Shown here: in pieces, positions 34,685-44,104 of the stretch | How the letters are laid out: each line of letters opens with the position of its first letter | Position numbering within the stretch: position 1 is the first letter of the stretch | Program-made: the position numbers and the translations under genes | From: Ureibacillus sp. | Lineage (GTDB): Bacteria > Bacillota > Bacilli > Bacillales_A > Planococcaceae | DNA: 47,127 bases | Assembly (NCBI GenBank): GCA_031178355.1 | Contig: JAPSJC010000013.1 | Location: 1-47,127, forward strand | Reading direction: 5' to 3' | The notes under the pieces: model-generated | The model's input: the letters and a program-made list of their open reading frames with translations, nothing else | Told to the model about the DNA's origin: nothing | The model's database searches: none

Positions 34685-35113
34685 CTAGTAAGCCAGGTGT
34701 TTAATAGGCTTCAACCAACCACATTCCGCCTCTTCTGTATTAAACGCTAAGAACGAATCATTGATTTGGCCTAATGTTTGAAACAGATCCAAATCGAGCA
34801 TTCGAGAACCCTCGCAAACTGCTTCTATATAGTATTTACACATTTTAATTTTTATTTCACCTTTAATTTGATGTTCTATTTTCAATGTATCTCCGATTAA
34901 TGTTGTACTTGAAAATCTATTTTGTAGCTGATTAAAAATCTGCCCTCGAACATCCGATTCTGCTAAAGGTTCACATATAAAACTCAGTTCCATGCTTACA
35001 GAGGACTCTAGTACTTTGTCTCTCGTTCCGACCATTTCTAAAAGCATGCGTTCTCTACCAAATATAAATGACTGATATTCTTTTCTAATATTAAAAATAG
35101 AATAAATTCTCAT
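34685..35113 (-). CDS. sirA: Sporulation inhibitor of replication SirA
   Basis: A 142-residue soluble protein. The N-terminal YSIFNIRKEYQSFIFGRE and the C-terminal SFLAFNTEEAECGWLKPIKH match conserved positions of B. subtilis SirA (YneE, 148 residues). SirA binds DnaA domain I and blocks replication initiation during sporulation. The ATG at 35113 has AAAGGAGG nine bases upstream; the ten-residue extension to 35143 lacks support. In B. subtilis it lies directly next to tkt, whereas here about 6 kb separate them. Confidence 0.88.
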   Translation of the reverse strand: MRIYSIFNIRKEYQSFIFGRERMLLEMVGTRDKVLESSVSMELSFICEPLAESDVRGQIFNQLQNRFSSTTLIGDTLKIEHQIKGEIKIKMCKYYIEAVCEGSRMLDLDLFQTLGQINDSFLAFNTEEAECGWLKPIKHLAY

Positions 35114-35254
35114 ATTATTTGTCCTCCTTTCCTTTATCAACATTATAATTGAAACTTTCTGATTATTATGTCAAAAACTGTCACGCATTCAGTTCTATTT
35201 TTGTCAAAAAAGCGTAAAAACAACAAAATAGCACTCTATTCCTACGACACCTCA

Positions 35255-35288
35255 GCCTCTAGACCTACTTCAAAATCAATTTAGAGGC
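35255..35288. promoter_or_regulatory. Inverted repeat upstream of the psp/lia-like cluster
   Basis: GCCTCTA (35255-35261) and TAGAGGC (35282-35288) form a 7-base inverted repeat about 60 bases before the first gene. It could be an operator for the cluster's own LiaR-like regulator or a short hairpin; the sequence alone does not decide. Confidence 0.35.
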
Positions 35289-35348
35289 CGTTTTAGGAAA
35301 AGTGATTGGACGGTAACATAGAGATATCAACGAAAGGAGTTAAAAAAA

Positions 35349-35711
35349 ATGAAAAAATTTTTATTATTGATTGCTGGTGGTATTACATTCATTATTGCTT
35401 TATGTATGTTAGGTCCGATAATTGGTTTAGCATTTTCAGCAGTGCTAATTTTCCTAGCAATGCACTTCTATGTCAAAAGTAAAACAACATTTTCAAAAGT
35501 TATATGGATCCTACTAGGTATCATTGGTGTATTATCAGCTATCTCGAACATCCCAGCTTTAGTCGGAATTGTTGCCATCGTCATCCTATACGTTCTATAT
35601 AAAAAATGGAAAAATGAAGATGTAAAAATTGAATTACCAATAAAAACAGTCGACAAAAATGATGACCCATTCATGAATTTTGAAAGAGAATGGTCAAATT
35701 TAACAAAATAA
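35349..35711 (+). CDS. Small membrane protein upstream of PspA (lmo0954/LiaI-like)
   Basis: A 120-residue protein with three or four hydrophobic segments in the first ~85 residues and a charged cytoplasmic tail ending DPFMNFEREWSNLTK. It resembles small membrane proteins encoded just before pspA/liaH in Bacillales and Listeria (lmo0954 family), which anchor the PspA/LiaH-type protein at the membrane. It has GAAAGGAG upstream of its ATG and is followed by pspA after 55 bases. Function is inferred from context. Confidence 0.75.
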   Translation: MKKFLLLIAGGITFIIALCMLGPIIGLAFSAVLIFLAMHFYVKSKTTFSKVIWILLGIIGVLSAISNIPALVGIVAIVILYVLYKKWKNEDVKIELPIKTVDKNDDPFMNFEREWSNLTK

Positions 35712-35766
35712 AAAATTGTTGGATCAAACCCCCTCAACATACTTCAACAATAAGGAGAGAATTAAA

Positions 35767-36423
35767 ATGACAGGCTTACTAAAAAGATTTAAATACCAAT
35801 TACAAGCAGATTTACATGAATTCTTCGATAAAAAAGAAGATAAAAACCCAATCGCTATGCTAAATCAATACATTCGAGAAGCTGAAAAGCAAACCGAACA
35901 AACAGGTAAATTACTGCAAAGACAAGTAGAATTAAAAGACAAATTAGAACGCGAACTAAAAGAAGCAACTTCTATGTTAGAAAAACGAACTTCTCAATTA
36001 GCCCTTGCTATTAATAGTAATGAAGCAGATCTAATCGCTTTTGCAGAGCAAGAAGTTGAAGTCTATAAAGTACGTCAATCGACTTTATTAACTAGTTTTG
36101 AAACTGCAAAAGTTCAAGTTTTTGAGCTAGAAAGTAAATATGAAACAATGAAACACAAAATTAAAGATATGAAAGTTCGTCAATTACAATTAATGGGCAA
36201 GGAAAATGTTATCCGTGCACATCATAAAATGGACAATGTTATTGACTCAAACAATGAAGCAAGTTTAGAAGATCTATCAGCTTATATCGACCATCTATCA
36301 ACAAAAATTGATAAAAAATATGAAGTGACAATGCTTGAATCACGTCTAGCACTGTTAGAAAAGCAACAAAAAACAATTTCTACACCAACAGATATAGAAA
36401 ATTCTAACCAACAAGCTATGTAA
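35767..36423 (+). CDS. pspA: PspA/IM30 family membrane-stress protein (LiaH-like)
   Basis: A 218-residue, almost entirely helical PspA/IM30 protein. After a short amphipathic start (TGLLKRFKYQLQADLHEFFDK), the family motif PIAMLNQYIREAE appears (about residues 31-43) and long coiled coils follow. PspA/LiaH proteins assemble into large rods or rings and protect the cytoplasmic membrane during envelope stress. ATG 35767 has AAGGAGAG seven bases upstream. A repeat element with a terminator comes right after the stop. Confidence 0.92.
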   Translation: MTGLLKRFKYQLQADLHEFFDKKEDKNPIAMLNQYIREAEKQTEQTGKLLQRQVELKDKLERELKEATSMLEKRTSQLALAINSNEADLIAFAEQEVEVYKVRQSTLLTSFETAKVQVFELESKYETMKHKIKDMKVRQLQLMGKENVIRAHHKMDNVIDSNNEASLEDLSAYIDHLSTKIDKKYEVTMLESRLALLEKQQKTISTPTDIENSNQQAM

Positions 36424-36448
36424 TGATATAATGTAAATAATTGGAGAA

Positions 36449-36789
36449 AGAGGCTGGGACATAAGTCTAATAGTACAATCCAATACACATTTCGGATTGT
36501 ACTTTTTTGATATAGCAATAGTGTCGTTTGTTTTCGATACAGGCGTCGCTTTCCGCAGGCGACCCTCGAGCCCACACTAGTAAACTATGCGTGGTCTAGG
36601 CCAACACGATGTTGGTCACGAAGGCGTTGCCACAGGACGTGGCGCTCTTAGCCTTTGTTCCACTAAGCTCTTTTCTCCTGCAGGAGTCTCCACCTGTATC
36701 TCAACAAACGAGCTCTTCAAATATAAAAGCAAATTATTAACATTTTTAATTATTATGCTTATATTAAAATAGCTTTTATCCCAGCCTCT
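36449..36789. mobile_element. MITE-like repeat element with terminal inverted repeats
   Basis: The ends AGAGGCTGGGACATAAG (36449-36465) and CTTTTATCCCAGCCTCT (36773-36789) are inverted repeats matching at 15 of 17 bases. The 341-base interior has no convincing gene. It holds a terminator near the left end, then GGCGTCGCTTTCCGCAGGCG, a GCCAACAcgaTGTTGGTC hairpin, the GCCACAGGACGTGGC hairpin and CTCCTGCAGGAG. These modules are typical of dispersed non-coding repeats in Bacillales. It splits pspA from liaF. Confidence 0.65.
36472..36508 (+). terminator. Intrinsic terminator after pspA, inside the repeat element
   Basis: AGTACAATCC (36472-36481) pairs perfectly with GGATTGTACT (36494-36503) and is followed by T6. 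It should end the pspA transcript before liaF. Confidence 0.85.
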
Positions 36790-36833
36790 CTCTTCTTACG
36801 TTGAGATTTATTTTATAAAAAGGAGGTACCCAT

Positions 36834-37517
36834 TTGAACAGATTTACAACCGATCAACTGACTACTGCACTTATTATCTTACTCTTAATCGTTTTTGTAG
36901 AACTAACCGTTTTTAATAATGGTGGGGCCTTTTTACTCATTATTACAGGCTTCTTACTTTATTATAGCTTCAAAAAAAGAAATAAAATCTTGTTTTGGAC
37001 TGGGTGCTTTTTCGCCTTTTTAGCCGTTTTGAACGTGTTTTCATTACGATTATTTGTCATTGTCTTCTTACTTTACATGCTTTACAAACATTATAAAAAA
37101 CCCCAAGATGACCTTGTATTGAATGGCGAAGCTTTTGACAAAGGGGTATTACATAAAAATGAATTAATTGGTATCACTTCTGCCCCGCTCGACGCATACA
37201 AATGGCAAGATGTACAAATCCAACGGTTTCTAGGTGATATCACAATTGATACAACTCAAACCATTTTACCAAATGGCACATCTGTGATAACGGTTCGACA
37301 ATCTATTGGTAAAGTTTCAATACTTGTGCCCTATGATATCCCGTATCGCCTTCAATTTTCGACGATATTAGGAGAAGCTAAACTTCCTCAGAAACCGTCC
37401 AAACGTTTATTTAATGAAAATATGCTCGTTGAGGATGGAGAAACAGATCATGCAAAGCGTAAATTAGTCATCCACGTTGCAACATGGCTTGGTGATGTGG
37501 AGGTGGTTCGCCAATGA
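36834..37517 (+). CDS. liaF: LiaF-like membrane regulator
   Basis: A 227-residue protein with two to four membrane segments in the first ~90 residues and a C-terminal soluble beta-rich domain (from about 115: IQRFLGDITIDTTQTILPNGTSVITVRQSIGKVSILVPYDI). This is the LiaF/VraT C-terminal domain. LiaF-type proteins repress signalling by the LiaS kinase in the absence of envelope stress. It starts with TTG, with AAAGGAGG seven bases upstream, and overlaps liaS by ATGA. Confidence 0.9.
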   Translation: MNRFTTDQLTTALIILLLIVFVELTVFNNGGAFLLIITGFLLYYSFKKRNKILFWTGCFFAFLAVLNVFSLRLFVIVFLLYMLYKHYKKPQDDLVLNGEAFDKGVLHKNELIGITSAPLDAYKWQDVQIQRFLGDITIDTTQTILPNGTSVITVRQSIGKVSILVPYDIPYRLQFSTILGEAKLPQKPSKRLFNENMLVEDGETDHAKRKLVIHVATWLGDVEVVRQ

Positions 37518-38593
37518 TTTCATTTGTTGTTAGAACATTTACATTTTTTGTACTGATTAGTTCGATGGTCTTTACTTTCTTTTATTTTCTATTGGGTGAA
37601 CCAGTCGAGGAAACTTTCCGACCATTATGGGAAGAAAACTATGAGAATGTACCACTTGTCGCTTATTTCTCTATTGCAATATTCGCTTTAAGTTGCTTAA
37701 TTAGTATTTGGATTGCTCTTGCTTCAAAGACAAAGGAAATTGTAGCACTACGCTATGTAAAACAATTGGTGGATCCGGAGTTTTCATTGGAAAAGAAAAA
37801 TGTTCCAAGATCTTTAAGGAAGGCACTACTCCAAACGAGTGAATTAATTGAAACACAGCGTAAAAGTCTACAAAAGCTAACGAACGAAAAAGTAGAAACG
37901 AATGACGCTATTATTCAAGAGCGTATAGTTCAAGAAAGACAACGACTGGCTCGAGAGTTACATGATTCTGTCTCACAACAATTATTTGCTGCATCCATGT
38001 TGTTATCGGCATTAACGGAACAAGCTCAAGGTGAGGACAAATCTCTTAAAACATTACAACAAGTAGAGAAGGTTGTTCAACAAGCACAGCTTGAGATGCG
38101 TGCCCTACTCCTACATTTACGTCCAATCGCCCTTCGCAATAACACCCTTGCAGAAGGCTTAACAGGGTTAATTTTAGAACTTCAACAAAAGGTGAATTTC
38201 CACATCGAATATAAGATTGAGGAATTCGAGTTATCAAAAGCTGAGGAAGATCATTTATTTAGAATAGCGCAAGAAGCACTTTCAAACACATTAAGACATG
38301 CAAAAGCAACAGAAGTTGAAATGTTATTAATTGCTCGTGATCAAGTTGGAATACTTCGTATCCAAGATAATGGTCGCGGCTTTGATGTGGAAGAAGATAA
38401 AACAACCTCTTACGGCTTAAAAAATATTGCTGAACGTGCCGTTGAAATTGGCTGTACCTATAAAATCGTTTCGGTACCTGGTGATGGAACGATTGTTGAG
38501 GTTAAGGTGCCCTTAAAGAAAAAAGATAACTATCGAATAGAAATTACTAAAAATGCAGTTTTGGTAGATGAAGAAGAAAGGCCTTCTAAATAA
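37514..38593 (+). CDS. liaS: LiaS-like envelope-stress sensor histidine kinase
   Basis: A 359-residue NarL-type histidine kinase. Two membrane segments (about 8-28 and 50-70) enclose a very short extracytoplasmic loop, as in intramembrane-sensing kinases. HisKA_3 with His150 in RLARELHDSVSQQ and an HATPase domain (EALSNTLRHAKA, DNGRGFD, YGLKNIAERA) follow. It phosphorylates the LiaR-like regulator encoded 26 bases downstream and is held by LiaF. The C-terminal ~25 residues are a charged extension. Orthologues include LiaS and VraS. Confidence 0.92.
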   Translation: MISFVVRTFTFFVLISSMVFTFFYFLLGEPVEETFRPLWEENYENVPLVAYFSIAIFALSCLISIWIALASKTKEIVALRYVKQLVDPEFSLEKKNVPRSLRKALLQTSELIETQRKSLQKLTNEKVETNDAIIQERIVQERQRLARELHDSVSQQLFAASMLLSALTEQAQGEDKSLKTLQQVEKVVQQAQLEMRALLLHLRPIALRNNTLAEGLTGLILELQQKVNFHIEYKIEEFELSKAEEDHLFRIAQEALSNTLRHAKATEVEMLLIARDQVGILRIQDNGRGFDVEEDKTTSYGLKNIAERAVEIGCTYKIVSVPGDGTIVEVKVPLKKKDNYRIEITKNAVLVDEEERPSK

Positions 38594-38619
38594 TAATTTG
38601 GTGAATCGAGGTGAAATGA

Positions 38620-39255
38620 ATGATAAACATTCTAATTGCGGATGATCATGAAATGGTCCGTATAGGAGTTTCAGCGTACCTTTCTGCCCAACCCGATATG
38701 ACTGTTGTTGGTGAAGCTGAAAATGGGAAGGAAGCAGTGGAATTAGCTTTGCAGTTACGGCCAGATCTCATATTAATGGATAATGTCATGCCAATTATGA
38801 CAGGTGCAGAAGCGACAGCAGAGATTATAAAAAAGTGGCCAGAAGCACGAATAATGATGGTCACTAGTTTCTTAGATGATGACAAAGTCTACCCAGCTTT
38901 AGAAGCTGGTGCAATTAGCTATATTTTGAAAACATCCAATGCAAAACAAATTGCGGATGCTATTCGCAAAACTATGAACGGCGAATCCGTTTTGGAACCT
39001 GAAGTGACAACGAAGATGATGAAAAGGATGCGTTCCAATTCCACAGTTGCTTTACACGAACAATTAACAGATCGCGAAATGGAAGTTCTTCTACTTGTTG
39101 CCCAAGGGAAAACAAATCAAGATATCGCGGATGAATTATTTATTGCATTAAAAACCGTAAAAACCCATGTTAGTAATATTCTAGCGAAGCTTGAAGTTCA
39201 GGACCGCACCCAAGCGGTTGTATATGCATTCCAAAATGGAATGGTGAAGAAATAA
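38620..39255 (+). CDS. liaR: LiaR-like response regulator (NarL/LuxR family)
   Basis: A 211-residue regulator with a receiver domain (acidic DDH at 8-10, phospho-acceptor Asp54 in LILMDNVMP, Lys in ILKTSN) and a C-terminal LuxR-type helix-turn-helix ([25 protein letters not shown]). LiaR/VraR activate the pspA/lia genes under cell-wall or membrane stress. It completes the liaF-liaS-liaR unit and is followed by a strong terminator. GAGGTGA precedes the ATG. Confidence 0.93.
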   Translation: MINILIADDHEMVRIGVSAYLSAQPDMTVVGEAENGKEAVELALQLRPDLILMDNVMPIMTGAEATAEIIKKWPEARIMMVTSFLDDDKVYPALEAGAISYILKTSNAKQIADAIRKTMNGESVLEPEVTTKMMKRMRSNSTVALHEQLTDREMEVLLLVAQGKTNQDIADELFIALKTVKTHVSNILAKLEVQDRTQAVVYAFQNGMVKK

Positions 39256-39264
39256 AGTAAGAAT

Positions 39265-39317
39265 AGGTACTTTCCGGTTAGTCTTATTCACTCGACTAGC
39301 CGGAAAGCACCTTTTTT
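39265..39317 (+). terminator. Intrinsic terminator after liaR
   Basis: AGGTaCTTTCCGGttAGTC pairs with GACTaGCCGGAAAGcACCT around a ~10-base loop and is followed by T6. Confidence 0.88.
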
Positions 39318-39352
39318 ATTTATTTGGTACGAGTATGTTCTTTGAGTTTCAA

Positions 39353-39390
39353 TAAAAAATGCCCACGAGCCCCCCTCACCTCATGGACAT
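39353..39390 (-). terminator. Intrinsic terminator after the chemoreceptor gene
   Basis: On the minus strand ATGTCCATGAG pairs with CTCGTGGGCAT (two G-U pairs) and is followed by T6ATT. It lies ten bases past the chemoreceptor stop. Confidence 0.75.
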
Positions 39391-39399
39391 TCAAACTTT

Positions 39400-41082
39400 C
39401 TATATTTTAAACTTACTCACTTCCTGCTGAAGTTTTTCTGCAAGCTCTGCTAATGAGTGTGCGCTTGATGATATTTCTTGGTTTATAGCCAGTTGTTCTT
39501 CTGTTGCTGCACTCGAATCGTTTGAGTAGGCTGCTGCATCTTTTGCTAGGGACTCTACTTTTACGACACTTTCTGTTACCGAGTCAGCAATCGCATGAAT
39601 CTCTTCTATCGCCGCAGAAACCGTTTCAACTTTATTGATCACGTCTTCCACACTTGTTTCAATTTGTTTAAAGACAGTCATGGATTCGTTGGTTTTGTTT
39701 ATACCCTCATTCACTTTTACACCACCATCTGTAATTGCATGAACCGCAGCGCCACTCGCTTTTTGAATTTGGTTGACCATATTTTGAATTTCGTCAGCTG
39801 ACTTCCTTGATTGTTCTGCTAGTTTCCGAACTTCATCTGCTACGACCGCAAATCCTTTCCCATATTCTCCAGCACGTGCTGCTTCAATTGCTGCATTTAA
39901 AGCAAGTAAGTTTGTTTGTTCGGAAATCTCTGTGATTAGTGACGTAATACTTTGAATTCCATTTGAGTGTTTCTCCATTTCCTTCATAATCGAATTCGTT
40001 TCTTTAAATGTTAAATGGATCGTCTCCATCTGGTTTGCCACATCAGTAATCGCCATGGACCCTTTTGAAACAAGCTTATGAACATCATCAGAAGAACGCA
40101 ACATCTCTTCATTACTATCTGATATTTGATTCATTCCAATATTTAATTCACGCATTGCATCGACGGAAGATACCATTAATTTTACTTGGTTATCACTTGT
40201 TACTAACTGTTGCTCAGTTGAACTGGCAACCATTTGAGAAGAGGCTAAGCTTTGTTCGGAACTGGCTGACAACTGTGCAGCACTTGCTGCAAGCTGCGAG
40301 GAAGAGTCTCTTACTTTACCGACAATTCCTTTTAGATCGGCTAACATTTCATTAAATGTTGATGCCATTAAGCCAACTTCATCTTTATTCTTCACTTCGA
40401 TTGATTCCGTCAATAAATTTCCATTGGCAACCTGCTTCAATCCATTTGTTACCTTTTTAATTGGATTGGAAATATTTCTACTTATAATTAGTGCAATTCC
40501 AAAACCCAAAATAATACTTGCAACGATAATAATGATCATCAATGTAAAAACGGTAGATTGATAGATTTTAATTTCAGTTTTTGCATTATCAACATTTTCT
40601 TGCTGTAAGTCTACTAATTGAGATAAATAACCAACGATTTGTTCATTATGTGTTTTCAGTTGTGCTAATGAGCTTACATAAGGCTTACCTTTCGCCTTCA
40701 TTTCAAGAACTTTACTATTCGTTTTTGCATATACAGTAAAATTCGTATTGACTCTTTCTAATAATTTGCTTGATTCTTCATCATTGGATAAGCTTGTGAA
40801 TTTTTGGACTGCAGTAGCTCCTTCTTCTATGGAGATATGAATGTTCTCTACAATTTCTTCATTATCAAAGGATATGTATTCTAATAATAATGCTTTTGCA
40901 TTAATCTGAGATTTTTCAATTTCAGAAGCAAGATTAATTTTTTCTATATTCACATCGACAATTGTTTGATATTTACTAGTTAAATCATAGATTGAATATA
41001 ATGCAATACCCCCAGCCAGTAATAATAAAACATTCAATGCGCTAAATCCTAACCATAATTTTTTTGCAATTGAAAACCTCAT
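39400..41082 (-). CDS. Methyl-accepting chemotaxis protein
   Basis: A 560-residue chemoreceptor. A membrane segment at about 10-31, an extracytoplasmic four-helix-bundle sensor (4HB_MCP type), a second segment at about 176-198, HAMP (about 199-252) and a long cytoplasmic signalling coiled coil follow in order. The conserved hairpin tip [21 protein letters not shown]-like stretch is present with [18 protein letters not shown]. It would signal through CheA/CheW to the flagellar motor. The ligand cannot be told. It is a single-gene unit lying between the lia-like cluster and tkt. Confidence 0.95.
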   Translation of the reverse strand: MRFSIAKKLWLGFSALNVLLLLAGGIALYSIYDLTSKYQTIVDVNIEKINLASEIEKSQINAKALLLEYISFDNEEIVENIHISIEEGATAVQKFTSLSNDEESSKLLERVNTNFTVYAKTNSKVLEMKAKGKPYVSSLAQLKTHNEQIVGYLSQLVDLQQENVDNAKTEIKIYQSTVFTLMIIIIVASIILGFGIALIISRNISNPIKKVTNGLKQVANGNLLTESIEVKNKDEVGLMASTFNEMLADLKGIVGKVRDSSSQLAASAAQLSASSEQSLASSQMVASSTEQQLVTSDNQVKLMVSSVDAMRELNIGMNQISDSNEEMLRSSDDVHKLVSKGSMAITDVANQMETIHLTFKETNSIMKEMEKHSNGIQSITSLITEISEQTNLLALNAAIEAARAGEYGKGFAVVADEVRKLAEQSRKSADEIQNMVNQIQKASGAAVHAITDGGVKVNEGINKTNESMTVFKQIETSVEDVINKVETVSAAIEEIHAIADSVTESVVKVESLAKDAAAYSNDSSAATEEQLAINQEISSSAHSLAELAEKLQQEVSKFKI

Positions 41083-41246
41083 ATCGTCATCCCCATCCTC
41101 GTGTAGTTACTTCTATTATTAGAAAAAACTATATATTTTGAAAATTGGTATATTAGGAATATTTTACATTATTCATATTAATTTTGGAAGTTTTATAGTG
41201 AATTACACAAATATAGATTTAAAATAGAGTTTGAAAAAGTTGAAAA

Positions 41247-41280
41247 AGCCAAGTTTCCCCTTAATAAGAGAAACTTGGCT
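41247..41280 (-). terminator. Intrinsic terminator after tkt
   Basis: AGCCAAGTTTC pairs perfectly with GAAACTTGGCT around a 12-base loop. On the minus strand it is followed by TTTTTC. It lies 26 bases past the tkt stop. Confidence 0.85.
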
Positions 41281-41305
41281 AAAAATATTATTATGTTAAC
41301 TCGAC

Positions 41306-43300
41306 TTAAAGAGCTTTTACTTTAGCAACTACATTTTCGACTGTGAAGCCGTATTGTTCAATAACAATTTCACCTGGAGCACTTGCACCAAACTGGTCAA
41401 TTGCTAACACATCGCCTTCAAAGCCAACGTATTTATGCCAGCCTAAAGATGCTCCCATTTCAATCGCTAAACGTTTTCTAACTGCATTTGGTAAAACAGA
41501 CTCTTTGTATTCAGCAGTTTGTTGATCGAAGCGATCCATTGATGGCATTGAAACAACTGAAGCATCAATTCCGTCTGCCAGTAATGCTTTTTGAGCCTCA
41601 ACTGCTAATGAAACCTCAGAACCCGTTGCAATTAAAATTGCGTCGGGAATTTCTTTAGTTGCTGGTGATACAACATAAGCACCTTTTGCTACACCATCTT
41701 TTGCAAGTTCAGCTGAGTTCGCTAAAACAGGTAAGTTTTGACGAGAAAGAACTAATAAAGTCGGTGTTGATTGTGATGAAATCGCTAGTTTCCAAGCTTC
41801 TGCACTTTCATTTGCATCTGCTGGGCGAATCACTGATAAGTTTGGCATTGCACGGAATGCAGCTAAATGCTCAACTGGTTCATGTGTAGGACCATCTTCC
41901 CCTACTGCAATTGAATCATGTGTGAATACATAAGTAACAGGTAATCCCATTAAAGCAGATAAACGAACTGCTGGACGTACATAGTCAGAAAATACGAAGA
42001 ATGTACCACCGAATACGTTCAGGCCACCATGTAACGCCATACCGTTAAGAGCTGCACCCATTGCAAATTCACGTACACCAAACCAAATGTTACGGCCTTC
42101 AGGAGTGTCTGCAAAGAAGTCTCCGCCACCTTTGATTGTTGTTTTGTTTGAACCAGCAAGGTCCGCACTACCACCAAAGAATGAAGGTACTTTCTTCGCT
42201 AAAGCATTAATCACATCACCTGAAGATGAACGTGTAGCAACCGATTTTCCTGCTTCATAAACAGGTACCTCTGCATCAAAATCAGCTGGAAGTTCGTTGT
42301 TCATTGATTTAACAAATTGTTCAGCCAATTCTGGGTATTCGCTTTTATAACTTTCGAACGTTGCATTCCAATCTGCTTCAGGTTTTTCACCTTGTGATTG
42401 AGCTGCAGCATTGAACGTTTCGTAAACTTCTTGCGGAATATCAAATGGCTCATGTCCCCAACCGTAAGTCGTTTTTGTTAAAGTTACTTCTTCAGCGCCA
42501 AGTGGAGCACCGTGTGCATCTGCTTTACCTGATTTATTTGGTGAACCAAAACCGATAACTGTCTTGATTTCAATCAATGTAGGTTTGTCTTCTGATTGTT
42601 TTGCTTGTTCGATTGCCGCATTGATTGAATCAATATCAGTGCCATCTGCAACATGAATGTAATTCCAACCGTATGATTCAAATCGTTTTTGTACATTTTC
42701 AGAAAATGATTTAGCTAAATCGCCATCTAATGAAATGTCGTTTGAATCATAAAGTACGATTAATTTTTCTAATTTAAGGTGTCCAGCTAGAGAAATGGCT
42801 TCTGCAGCAACACCTTCCATTAAATCGCCATCTCCACATAATGTATAAGTGTAGTGGTCAACGATTTCATGTCCAGGTTTGTTGTAGGTTGCAGCTAAAT
42901 GACGCTCTGCCATTGCCATACCAACAGACATTGCAATACCTTGTCCAAGTGGTCCAGTTGTTGCTTCTACACCAACTGTGTGACCATATTCAGGGTGACC
43001 CGGAGTTTTCGAACCCCATTGACGGAAGTTTTTAATTTCTTCCATATCTAGTCCATATCCACCTAAATGCAATAGGCTATATAGTAACATCGATCCGTGT
43101 CCAGCAGACAGAACGAAACGGTCACGATTAAACCATTTTGGATTTTTCGGATTATGTTTTAACTGTTTAGTCCATAAAGTGTATGCCATTGGAGCAGCAC
43201 CCATTGGTAAACCAGGGTGTCCTGAATTAGCTTTTTCAATTGCATCGATTGATAAAGTTCGGATTGCATTAATTGCTTGTAAATCAGCATTTGTTGTCAT
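41306..43300 (-). CDS. tkt: Transketolase
   Basis: A 664-residue transketolase. The N-terminal region contains [17 protein letters not shown] and the thiamine-diphosphate motif [10 protein letters not shown], the middle carries the pyrimidine-binding part ([20 protein letters not shown]), and the C-terminal domain is complete. It transfers two-carbon ketol units in the pentose phosphate pathway, needs Mg2+ and thiamine diphosphate, and is cytosolic. B. subtilis tkt lies between ynzC and yneE (sirA); the ynzC side is kept here. GAAAGGAAG precedes the ATG. Confidence 0.96.
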   Translation of the reverse strand: MTTNADLQAINAIRTLSIDAIEKANSGHPGLPMGAAPMAYTLWTKQLKHNPKNPKWFNRDRFVLSAGHGSMLLYSLLHLGGYGLDMEEIKNFRQWGSKTPGHPEYGHTVGVEATTGPLGQGIAMSVGMAMAERHLAATYNKPGHEIVDHYTYTLCGDGDLMEGVAAEAISLAGHLKLEKLIVLYDSNDISLDGDLAKSFSENVQKRFESYGWNYIHVADGTDIDSINAAIEQAKQSEDKPTLIEIKTVIGFGSPNKSGKADAHGAPLGAEEVTLTKTTYGWGHEPFDIPQEVYETFNAAAQSQGEKPEADWNATFESYKSEYPELAEQFVKSMNNELPADFDAEVPVYEAGKSVATRSSSGDVINALAKKVPSFFGGSADLAGSNKTTIKGGGDFFADTPEGRNIWFGVREFAMGAALNGMALHGGLNVFGGTFFVFSDYVRPAVRLSALMGLPVTYVFTHDSIAVGEDGPTHEPVEHLAAFRAMPNLSVIRPADANESAEAWKLAISSQSTPTLLVLSRQNLPVLANSAELAKDGVAKGAYVVSPATKEIPDAILIATGSEVSLAVEAQKALLADGIDASVVSMPSMDRFDQQTAEYKESVLPNAVRKRLAIEMGASLGWHKYVGFEGDVLAIDQFGASAPGEIVIEQYGFTVENVVAKVKAL

Positions 43301-43431
43301 AACTAGACTTCCTTTCGCGTGCTTTTTTCCTCTTATACAGTTTAGACAAGTTTGTGTTAGAAAACAATCCTATATCATCACATTTTCGCCAATTTGACAT
43401 ACTTTATCCTATTTATGTTATACCATTCTAG

Positions 43432-43662
43432 TTAATTTAAACGATTTCGTTTTAATTGTTTAACTTTATCTGGAGTAACATCGTTCCCAGCTTCATCAAA
43501 TACTTGTACGTTTGTGATGGTGTCACGGAATGAATTACGGAAAGTATCTAAGTATTCCTTACGTAGAGTTGTTTGTTCTTTCGCTTCAGCTTCAGTTAAA
43601 GTACCTAGTTTCTTTTTCTTTGATAATTCGTTTATTCTTGTAATTTTTTCTTTTGATAACAT
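43432..43662 (-). CDS. ynzC: YnzC family protein (DUF896/UPF0291)
   Basis: A 76-residue soluble protein beginning MLSKEKITRINELSKKKK, followed by GTLTEAEAKEQTTLRKEYLDTFR, the UPF0291/DUF896 signature of a two-helix hairpin. B. subtilis YnzC sits between yneB and tkt and is under LexA control there as part of the yneA-yneB-ynzC operon. Here a separate small gene lies between it and yneB. The start at 43662 matches the family length; the longer frame from 43752 is not supported. Confidence 0.92.
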   Translation of the reverse strand: MLSKEKITRINELSKKKKLGTLTEAEAKEQTTLRKEYLDTFRNSFRDTITNVQVFDEAGNDVTPDKVKQLKRNRLN

Positions 43663-43881
43663 TATTGTTCCAACCTTTCTAAATACCAATACTTCAAAGG
43701 TAAGAAAAAAAGACATGAAGTGCAAGTGAAATAACTTAATTAAGAAAAACAATTACTAATTAACTTGGCTTTTTAAATTTTCATGTAGTTATAACTTTGT
43801 AGAACAACACATGGGATAACTAATTCGTAGATTATGGGGTTAATGTAGAGATTCCTGGCTGGAAAAGATTATAAAGCAAAA

Positions 43882-43903
43882 AGCACTCTGTATTTAGAGT
43901 GCT
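43882..43903 (-). terminator. Intrinsic terminator between ynzC and the small gene
   Basis: AGCACTCT pairs perfectly with AGAGTGCT around a 6-base loop. The T5 tract is on the minus strand, so it would stop transcripts coming from yneA-yneB before ynzC. Confidence 0.6.
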
Positions 43904-43950
43904 GTTAAGTAAATTATTTTGCTAGAATACTAACCAATCCTTACAATACT

Positions 43951-43980
43951 TTGACATTCAGCGACAATTGTTCTTTGAAT
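43951..43980 (+). promoter_or_regulatory. Probable promoter of the small gene at 44105
   Basis: A perfect TTGACA (43951-43956) is followed after 18 bases by TTGAAT (43975-43980), a 4/6 match to the -10 consensus. It would give a leader of roughly 120 bases, containing the pairing elements described at 44040-44099. Confidence 0.4.
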
Positions 43981-44039
43981 TATTTAGGCATTCCTTTAGC
44001 CTAGTACTATATTTCACTTTTTCATACTTTATTGGTAGA

Positions 44040-44099
44040 CAGGAGTGAACATGCCATAAATTCTCCTGAGTACAGTTATTAACAACAATTAGGAGGATT
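44040..44099 (+). promoter_or_regulatory. Possible translation-control leader masking the ribosome binding site
   Basis: AATTCTCC (44059-44066) can pair with the ribosome-binding region GGAGGATT (44092-44099) over eight bases with one G-U pair. Its CTCCTG part (44063-44068) can instead pair with CAGGAG at 44040-44045. The two pairings exclude each other, as in an on/off leader switch. This is visible complementarity, not evidence of function. Confidence 0.35.
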
Positions 44100-44104
44100 A
44101 TATA

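Noticed and set aside
36587-36772. 61-codon ORF inside the repeat element
   Set aside because: It lies wholly within the hairpin-rich element, has no ribosome binding site and crosses the structural modules.
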